Shown here: piece after piece, positions 56,013-64,000 of the stretch
How positions within the stretch are numbered: the first letter of the stretch is position 1
How the letters are laid out: each line of letters starts with the position of its first letter
From: Bombardia bombarda
Taxonomy: Eukaryota > Ascomycota > Sordariomycetes > Sordariales > Lasiosphaeriaceae
Length of the DNA stretch: 64,000 bases
Direction of reading: 5' to 3'
Assembly: GCA_030512295.1 (NCBI GenBank)
Contig: JAULSR010000002.1
Span: 9,114,001 to 9,178,000, forward strand
Translations under genes and position numbers: made by a program
The notes under the pieces: generated by a model
Seen by the model: only the letters and a program-made list of their open reading frames with translations
The model's database searches: none
Told to the model about the DNA's origin: nothing

Positions 56013-56531
56013 ATGTCACTAAATGACATCCCCCTTTTGCCGGAAAAATGGTATCACGAGACCAGAATGCCCGAGGATAATTGCCAAGGAAGACGTCACA
56101 AAAAGCACTTTCCTCCGGAGAAGCTCAAGCCAGTAGAAATAGACGGCGTTATGCGCAATCTTTGCTATGACTGTCAGCTCGTCGTCACCAAGCTTCTCAA
56201 GCATCATGAAAGAACCAAGGCGAGCTATATCGCGCTGGCAAATGCCGGACCACGAATTATGCTCGGCATCAAGCGGAGAGCATGGGAGATCTCGGCCTTG
56301 TCTGAGGAAACTTTAAAGGCTGAGGGCTTGACTACAGAGAAATACGGCGATGAGTTTTGCCCTTCAAAGGCGGCGAAGAGAAGATACACCAAACGAGAGT
56401 TCTCCAAGGACGTCGTCTTCAAAGAAGAGCCTCCGACAATGATCAAGGAGGAGCCTAGCGACGACGATGTGATTTTCATAGGAGAGTCCCCCACAAAGAT
56501 TAAGCTGGAGATCCCGAGAGACTGGGTCTGA
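56013..56531 (+). CDS. Hypothetical 172-aa protein with SUMO-related motifs
   Basis: A single exon from ATG 56013. No named domain is recognised. Visible features are a basic patch GRRHKKHF (26-33), a CYDC pair (51-54), and a charged C-terminal tail. In the tail DDDVIFIG (150-157) looks like a SUMO-interacting motif: a hydrophobic V-I-F-I core preceded by acidic residues. Three psi-K-x-E-like sites, FKEE (Lys138), IKEE (Lys145) and IKLE (Lys164), could accept SUMO. The tail also repeats a pattern, FKEEPPTMIKEEPSDDDVIF then GESPTKIKLEIP. A nuclear or chromatin-linked protein is a reasonable guess. It has coding-like composition, but the gene remains hypothetical. Confidence 0.55.
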   Translation: MSLNDIPLLPEKWYHETRMPEDNCQGRRHKKHFPPEKLKPVEIDGVMRNLCYDCQLVVTKLLKHHERTKASYIALANAGPRIMLGIKRRAWEISALSEETLKAEGLTTEKYGDEFCPSKAAKRRYTKREFSKDVVFKEEPPTMIKEEPSDDDVIFIGESPTKIKLEIPRDWV

Positions 56532-58329
56532 TCGATGGACGAAACTTTGAGAAGAAACAAGGCTGCTAGATAACGATGGAGATGGAGTTCTCGCTGTCTT
56601 GGGGGCCTGGCAAGATGGCTTGAGTGGGAAAGGAATTGGCCCCTGATTGGATTGTGGCACCAAGCGAACGAGGATTGGTGATATCGATATGCATTACGTA
56701 GGTAGACGCAGAATTTCAGCTTTGGAAACTGGTTTCTTTCCGTGGGTCGAATTCGTTCTCTAGCAATCAGATCATTCACAAAATAGCACGTCTGTTAGCT
56801 ATCGGAGCGACAGGAAGACAGCTACCGAACTCAGGCGATATGTAGTATGAGAAAGAAGATTGCATTGTTGAGGGAAGACGGGAAATTTTGGCAAATTGCG
56901 GACCTGTTTCAAATGTTGGTGATCACAAAGCACATCACTGGATATCAAGGGTAAAACTCCGACGTGGTGCTGGTCTTCCCCGCTGTCATGTGTGGAATAC
57001 ATTGGATGGCTACCATGGGGAACTGTGACATATTGGAAGGGTAAGTAGAACCAGAAGGAGCGGATTGAAGGAGAGAGAATCGATGCCTCGAATCCGAAAG
57101 AGGGGGGGAGGTTATCCTTGTTGGTTTTGCAGTTGGATGCACCTTCCGTTGCTTTCGTTTGCTGCGTCTCTAAAGTTTTCGCATCGCCTGATTCATGACG
57201 GGTAAGTCATCGTGGTTGCCGATCTGGGATATGAGTTGGAAGTCAACTATGGCAAGAGCGTGCCTGCAGGCTGCGTGTGTCCATGACCATGATCAAGGCA
57301 AGCGCTCCCGGGAAGCGGGGCAGTGGATGGAGAGATTCTAGAACTTGCATATCCGGGGGTGCCAATTATCGATGTACACTTGCACTGCAATAAGAGGCTG
57401 ATGAGAGGTACATACCAGGACTGATATTGGCTGCTCCGTTCACGTATCCCGCAATCGAGTATTGAAGACAAAACCTCCGTCCATTTAACGACTTATTCTA
57501 ATTTAGCGTTGGTTTCTTCATGCATCATTTGCACGGTGAAACTTAGAACTAGCGAAGGCAAAATGGACAAATTCGGCAACACGAGTTATCCACATCGAAA
57601 TGTCGGAGGCAAGAACGATGGATATGATTACATTCTGCAAGCTTGATCCCGAATTCGGTCGCAGACATGTGACCTAAGAAAGTGTCAAAAACAGCCAGGC
57701 GCGGGTCGCTCGCAGGCGCGCAGGGGTGTTGCGGTGCACGGTTGCCATGGTGCCAGCCCAATGGAATTTTAGCGTGATGCGACCGCAAAGGAGAGGGACA
57801 CATCCAACGCCAAGGAAAACACCCGGACCCCGACCTGGTCAGAGAGAGCCCACCCCGGGTCCTTCCTTCTCCCACCATCGACCTCCTCGACGACATCGCA
57901 TCGCCCAGCCACGACGACCACGACGACGACAACCGCCGCGACACAGGTAGGTAAGACAGTCGCCGGCGCTCGACAGCACCGGCAACGGACCAGCGACAAA
58001 CGACACGCACAGCATTTTTGGACACGTCATTTTTGCGACCGGCCGACGGGTATGCGTCAACCCAAATGCGGAGGCTCAACTTGTTGACCTGACTCGGACC
58101 AGGAAATCACCTCGTGGGAAGTTGCAACCCGCTTCACTCAACGCCCTCGTCGCCCTACGCCCCATGTCCCCATAATCTGGCCCTCAAGTCTACGGTATTG
58201 CACGACTTCGAAAAACGCGACCGTACATCTTTTTTTCGGTTGCGCGACCGGCCATCGACGCCATTTCCATTCCGTTAATCACATGCAGAGGTCGCGCGGG
58301 ACAGCGAACCCACGACATAAGCAAGCCAA
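56532..58329. other. Intergenic region upstream of NudE gene
   Basis: No supported gene in 1.8 kb. GC-rich frames at 57549-58079 on both strands lack ATG starts or domains. The 58000-58320 part is probably NudE promoter and leader. Confidence 0.4.
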
Positions 58330-60255
58330 ATGGCCGAACCACCCTCGTCACCCCCTAGCGCCGAGTCGACCGTCGAGGATGCCCTGAGATGGTACAAGTC
58401 AAACTATGAGATTCTCGAGCACGAACTCTCCGAGTTCCAGGCCTCGAGCAAGGAGCTTGAACAAGAGCTCGAGAAGGACTTAGATGCCGCAGACAAGAGG
58501 GAGCGCGTGCTGCAGGAGAGGGCGGAGGGCTTGGCATTTGAGGTTGAGGAATGGAAGGTATGTCGGCCGACTTGCTTGCTGGCTGTTTGCACCTCGAAGC
58601 GGTGAGGCTAACTCACGGACCCCGCGTAGAGGAAATACAAAGAGTCCAAGGCCGAGGCCAACTCGGCGCAGAGTGTGCTCGAGAAGGAGATCACAACGCT
58701 CCGCGCTACGAACCGGACACTGCAGCTCAAACTGCGTGACATAGAAGTGGCCAACGATGATTTCGAACGCCAGGCGCGGAATACCACGTCGTCGCTAGAG
58801 GACCTCGAGTCCAAGCACAACATGGCCATCGAGAAGGCCGTCATGCTGGAGGAGGAGATCAGAATAGGCGAGCAGGAGCGAGAACAGCTACGCGTGGATG
58901 CTCAGCGTCTCCGCGAGGAGCTGGGAGATCTCAAGATCGAGGCCGATATCCTGCAGGACAAGCTCAGGAAGCACGAGTCCCGCCACCTCTCCGCTATCTC
59001 GACCGATATCTCCATTCCCGAATCACCTAGCTTTGTGAACTCGCCCGTCTCAACTGCGAGCTCGCCCATGATCACAACACCACCCGACACTAAGTCCCTG
59101 TCAACAAAGGGGTCGCTCTCCGAAATACAAGATCCCCCCTCACCACCCATGTCCGACACTTCCGTACCTTTGCCCAGGGCTGTCAAGACGCCCGCCCCAT
59201 CAACACAACGGAAACCCCGCTTCCCCTCAGCCGACAATAGCGTCACGCCTAAACCAAAACAATTTGGCGCATCCTTGTCCTCATCCACGTCTGCTTCCGC
59301 TACACGCCGCGTAGCAACTACTAACAGCACGACGCGCACGCCCATACAGCGACCCTCACAGAGAGCATCGGCCCGCGTAACCGCGCATCGCATTCCTCCT
59401 TCCACCTCGTTAACACACATCCGCCACATCACCGCACAAATGCAGCGCCTAGAACAGCGCGTCCAAACTGCTCGCTCCAAGCTCCCCGCACCCGTCAACA
59501 CCCCGCCCCGCTCATCACCCCGGTCCTCGGTCAGCATCCCGTCTACGGTTACTATCCGCAGCCGCAAGCGCGCCACAGGGTCCAACATCTCGCGAGGCGA
59601 TGACTCCACACCCCTCAACCAACACTACACCAACTCGGACCTGCGTAGCAGCCTGTCCTCCAGCACCAGCAAGCACATTCCCCGACTTAGTACGTCAGGC
59701 GTGTCAAGGCTATCATTCGGGCCGCTGCCCAACCGCAACCCAGGAGGAGAAAGAGGAGGAACCAGCGAGGCATCGGAGATGTCTCGCCCCAGTAGTCGCG
59801 CCAGCGGCGCATCCAGCTTCGTGCCGCGGCCGGCTAGCAGGACTGAGTCACACGGAAGCAGCAGCTTCATGCCGCCACCACGACCGATGAGCAGGACGAG
59901 TATAGGCGGGGCCCGCACGCCGCTCGGGCGGCCACGGAGCAGTCTGGGCGGCAGCATGCACGGGCACGGCCAGAGCGGGAGTGTCAGCTACAGCACAGCA
60001 GAGGTGGACGAGATACTATCGGGCGGCGACGAGGTCGGGGACATGCGGACGCCTAGTAGGAGGGGGACGTTCAGCAGGCTGGAGATGGAGGCGGCGGGTT
60101 TCACAGGCATTCCGACACCGCACAGCGGGATACCCATGCCCAGCTCGAGGAGGCAGAGCGGAGGTACGGGAATGGCCAGGAGAACAAGCGGCGGCGCGGC
60201 GGGGATTGTGCCTCCGCTACCGAAGAAACTAGAGGATGTAGGGGAGAGTTATTGA
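58330..60255 (+). CDS. nudE: Nuclear distribution protein NudE homologue
   Basis: Exons 58330-58557 and 58630-60255 (phase 0, GTATGT...GCGTAG) give 617 aa. Residues about 18-195 are a continuous heptad-rich coiled coil, starting DALRWYKSNYEILEHELSEFQ and containing LEKEITTLRATNRTLQLKLRDIEVANDDFERQ. The motif NDDFERQARNT is the conserved core of NudE/NDEL1 proteins, where Lis1 (NudF) and dynein intermediate chain bind. Residues 200-617 are Ser/Pro/Arg-rich and disordered with many SP/TP sites, as in fungal NudE/RO11. The protein acts at microtubule plus ends with dynein and Lis1 in nuclear migration. The ATG context CAAATGGC is good. The tail is long compared with animal NDEL1 but normal for filamentous fungi. 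Confidence 0.9.
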
Positions 60256-60895
60256 GCAAGACGGGGATGTTTCTGTATAACCCGACGACAGAGTCGACGA
60301 CGAACGACAACAGCAACAACAAGCAACAACAACATTACACACATTTATAATACCTCTTCTTTGTCATCAATCCAGGAGCCTTTTTTTTTGCTTTTCACAA
60401 CTACCATTTATATCCCCCTCTGCTCTTTCTGTCTCTCTTTCTCTTCTGTCTATGCAATCATCCCTAACCCCCCTGCTCTGCTTTCTTGTCTGATACGATA
60501 TTGTTGGTGCGAAAGAAAAAGAAGGATATGGGAAGAATGCTGCTGCTGCTGTTGTGTGTGTTGTATCGTGGGTGTTTGGGCTTGGCTTTGCTTACACACA
60601 TATACAACCTCTTACAGTCTTACTTGCTTACTGGCTTACTTGCGGGGTGTGGGTCGGTGGGTGGGTGGGGCAGGCTACATTACATTACATTAACATTACA
60701 TGCATGGTATGGTACGGCATGGTTTTTGGCTGGGACGGACGAGACGGACGGACGGGACGGAGTGATGGTTGTCTTTATTCCTGTCTGTCGGGCTGCTGCT
60801 ACTGCTTGTTTTCTTTATTTTTATGTACACGGTTATATACTATCTTGTCACCGAATACCTCTGCTGTTTTTTTCTTTTCCTTTGTTATATTGAGC

Positions 60896-60925
60896 GGAGG
60901 AGGAGGAGGAGGAGGAGGAGGAGGA
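60896..60925. repeat. (GGA)n microsatellite
   Basis: About ten GGA/GAG units followed by GA-rich sequence, in the NudE 3' flank. Confidence 0.85.
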
Positions 60926-61726
60926 AGAGAGAGGGAGAGAGAAAGGCTGAAGTTGAATGTGCATCGCCGGGTTGACCGGTGATGGGTTAGTGGGCGAATA
61001 GATGAAAGGGGGGACTGATGGACAGATTGGTGGGTAAACAAATAACTATGATTTTATCTATCTTTGTTGCCTTTTCCTGTTCTCCTGTTCTACCTCATGT
61101 GGCGGCCGACTGTGGTGGGTTTGATGGATACATCAACATAGCGGCTATCTCTCATTTCACTGTTTCCTTTTGTCTTAGCATTGCCTCTGGTTCTTCAGAT
61201 TTTGGATCAGCTCCATTGGGATCGGGGATCAAGGTTGGTCTTCTTCCTTTATGCTTGTTTTCCCGTTTTATTATCCGATCTGGAGTGACAAAATGAGAAT
61301 AAGAGGAAGGTGGATGTCTAAGTGGATGGTTTGGTGGTCAATGACAATGTTGTTCAAAAACACGGAATACTACTTACACAGGTATTTGCCAGTTGTCCTG
61401 AGAGCTACGATACCATTTCATAGTCATTTCTGTTTACTGGTTTTATCAGCGTGGTTGTGTGTGGACCTGATGCTCACTGATGCTTGCAGTACGACTACAG
61501 GTGACATTATATGTTTGTGTGAATTCCTGGTTTGGCTGAATAGGGACTGGTAGCTATGTGTGCAAGAATATTACGAAAGCCGCAGGACGGGAGTGACAGC
61601 AGCCAGGGAGACGGGGCGCGGTGGGCGTGTATCTATGCAGGTATGTACGTATTCTTCTTTGTCTGTTGTCTCCTGGCTGATAGGTTGGTCGGTCGGTCTG
61701 GGCTTGGGGAGAAATAGAAAGGGGGG

Positions 61727-61902
61727 ATCATATCTACGCTGTACACAGCATACCAGTCTATCCGGAGCCAAGAGGGTAGGGGTTGAGGAAAGGACGACAT
61801 CTACGCCGTACACAACATACCACCACCACCACCGCGCAGCCAGCAGCTTGGCCCGAACCGGGAGAAGGGGAGGACGATATCTACGGCGTACACAGCATAC
61901 CA
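61727..61902. repeat. Three imperfect 26-bp repeats
   Basis: Cores reading (A)TATCTACGCTGTACACAG or near variants start at about 61727, 61796 and 61877, each followed by CATACCA, spaced about 70 and 80 bp. Each is preceded by a GGGGA/GGACGA purine stretch, so the true unit may be about 75 bp and degenerate. No coding function is supported. Confidence 0.6.
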
Positions 61903-64000
61903 CTACCATCGACCAAGGACCTGGACATGCCAATCAGCGGGAAGGAGCATCCATGTTTGCAGAGGAGGTAGTGGTGCAGATGCAGATTGGTCTTCCCGCG
62001 TTCACATGGCAGCAAGCAGCAGCCAGATCTCGGTAAGGCTGAGCCCGCTGGCTTGGGCGAGCTAGGTACAGTACGACGGAAGGGGAGTGATGATCTCGGG
62101 ATCTATTTGATCAGGGGGGAAGGTTCCATGAAGCACGTCAGCACCCCGATCCCGCTGGTGTGTCGTGGAGGCGAGGCGCAAAAATCGTACGATTCTGATG
62201 TCAATGTGCTTTCCCCCTTGACACTTTTGACATTTGACATCTGCATACGAAATCCTAAGGTTGTGGGTTGGGTTTTTTAAAGTCTATGCATATTGTACCA
62301 CCGTCTTGCAAGTCATTGACATTATGAGCGATGTGGTAGCCAGCCACCTGACCGTCGACTTCACGGAACAGCCGCCTGGTCTGTGGTTGACGCAAACTCT
62401 ACCGACTTTCAAAATCTGGTGCAGCAAACATTCGAGATCTAGCAAGTGGTGCTCAATTCGATCAAGTTGATTATCTATTACATTCCACACTCCTCTGCAG
62501 TGCACACAGCGCGGGCAATGGTCTCGTCTGATGGAGTGTGAGCATACGCTGGATACGGTGGATACAAACGGAGCCGCTTATTGCGAAACTGAGTGAGGGG
62601 CGGATGCCATGAGTGGGCGGTGTGCACCCACCCGTCTGTAATACGGAGCATTTCACTGGCTATGGCATCGCGTCGCTATGGGTTCGATCAGTTGATCTAG
62701 GTCCAAATTCCGGGTCGCGGGCGGGCATCTGGCAAGTTGGGTCAGGTATCCAGCTCCAACTCCGGGTGGAGGTTTGCGAGAAGTCGTAGAATGCCAGAAG
62801 GGGAACGAGATCCAAGAAAAGCCCCAAACAAAACTCCGGTCGGATTCCCCTCCTCTTCCTCCCCCGCCGTTCGGCAACGCTCGGAACGGTGAGTTTTGGG
62901 ACGGCGGGTTACATCAGCAACCGCCAGTCGGAAAGTTGCGCAAATCCTCGTCGACTTGCCCTCTTTTCCGAGTCAGGGAGTCATCAAATAGGAAATGCCA
63001 TGGATGGAACAAAATCATTCAACATTCGAGCAGCTCAACCTGGTTTCAGTGAGCGAGGTGGCAGGAGACAATTTGCGCCACCAACAACACAACAAACGCA
63101 TATCCTTGGGGACGAACTAATAATTCTTGGAGAGTTGCCATTTGCCTTGGCTTGCACGCCGACGGCAGTCCAGAATTTGACGGTGCTGCTGCTGGGTGGT
63201 AGTTTCTGGGCGCCGTCCGTTCGGCGAACGGACAAGATGTTGGGGATCTGCGGGTCCGGGTCCCCTGCGCTAAAGAACTTCTTTCATGTCGATCCCCTGG
63301 CGATTCGAGCGATTCGCACTCACCGTCGTCGTGGTGGGGGGCGCCTGCACGGGCGCGCCAGCCCAGGAACTCAACATTTTTTTGGGATTGGGACGGACGT
63401 TCTCCGTTGAATTCCCGATAGGAATAATGACACGCTGCAAAATCCCGTCTCCGTCTTTGCTAGCACCAGGCATGGCATGGCAAGGCAGGCAGGGCGAAGC
63501 AGCTGTTTCTCTCCATTGCTTACCCCACAGGATACCTCATAAGCTTGCATGCGTCATCGGTGATTTCTCAGAATCCTTCCAGGTGATAGCTAGTGAGAAT
63601 CGAGATTGAAAACAAATCGATTTTAATTTTCTTTGCGCGCAGGAAAAATTCACAATTACGTGCCTCGCCCTTGTCTTCCCGAGATCCCTTCCATGTCCCA
63701 TGTCGCGCTCCGCTGTCACCGAAGCGCAGAAGCTTTCCCCGGGTTCCACTAGGCTGATCTTGGATTGGGCCTAAAACTTAGGTTTTGGGGTGGGAAGAAA
63801 AAGGTTGAACTGGCGCCTTGTTGGTTGTTGAGCCTGTTGTTGTCTCCCCTGTTAGTGTCAAAGTCCCGATCGGGTACTTAACCAGACCCATGCAGGTACC
63901 CGACCGACCGCCGACCGAGATGATACTTGATAGCAACCGCTCAAGGTAAGGTTTGAAGTCGCAGATAGAGCCACCAAGAATTTTGAAATCTCAATGGCTG

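Larger units (their letters stand above)
60256..64000. other. Gene-free right end of the window
   Basis: I see no gene with a recognisable domain. The NudE 3' flank is T-rich with short GGA and GGAC/GGGT low-complexity stretches. A 26-bp imperfect repeat lies at 61727-61902. From about 62700 the sequence becomes GC-richer and could be the promoter of a gene beyond the window. Confidence 0.4.

Noticed and set aside
57549..58079. 176-residue minus-strand frame
   Set aside because: No ATG at its start and Arg/Ser-rich translation typical of GC-rich non-coding sequence upstream of NudE.
61560..62036. 158-residue plus-strand frame with RRTQHT repeats
   Set aside because: The repeats come from the imperfect DNA repeat; no start context or domain.

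Overview
The window looks like nuclear DNA of a filamentous ascomycete (Pezizomycotina, most likely Sordariomycetes). Genes are well separated and carry short GT-AG introns, mostly 45-110 bp, with CTAAC/CTGAC-like branch sites. Many coding regions are rich in C at third positions. There are secreted carbohydrate-active and cysteine-rich proteins, an ascomycete-type laccase ending in DSGV, a NudE homologue and a fungal Myb-like regulator. Exon models were built by hand from splice signals; where I give exon lengths, the reading frame closes across all exons. The species cannot be fixed from the sequence alone.

Layout. 1-10 kb: a secreted GH55 exo-beta-1,3-glucanase, a FIT/Scs3 lipid-droplet membrane protein behind a long (AC)n tract, an Ap4A phosphorylase with a polyglutamine insert, and a Myb/SANT-like regulator on the minus strand. 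10-14 kb: nearly gene-empty, with one or two coding-like fragments. 14-18 kb: a divergent pair (GRE2/DFR-like reductase and cis-CaaD-like tautomerase), then a broken alpha/beta hydrolase and tRNA-Val(AAC). 19-25 kb: a secretome patch with three small cysteine-rich secreted proteins, two of them paralogues, and an eight-exon laccase. 26-33.4 kb: an FSH1-type serine hydrolase followed by three genes of glycan or glycolipid metabolism (a nucleotide-sugar transporter, a PIG-L/GPI12 deacetylase and a SUR1-like GT32 mannosyltransferase).

33.4-48 kb is a gene-sparse accessory island. It holds two paralogous mini-genes (75 and 65 aa), a divergent fungal protein kinase, and three relatives of a fungal C2H2 zinc-finger family with a characteristic N-terminal domain: one decayed, one apparently intact, one with an ambiguous 5' end. 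It ends at tRNA-Asn(GTT). 48-60 kb returns to ordinary genes: a cupin, an ADP-ribose pyrophosphatase with two plausible starts, an eight-exon MFS transporter, a small protein with SUMO-related motifs, and NudE. The last 3.7 kb has low-complexity sequence and a small imperfect repeat but no gene I can support.

The most promising places for something undescribed are the 33-48 kb island (mini-gene family plus zinc-finger family plus kinase, an arrangement reminiscent of fungal self/non-self loci, though this is inference) and the paralogous eight-cysteine secreted proteins at 20.2-22.0 kb.
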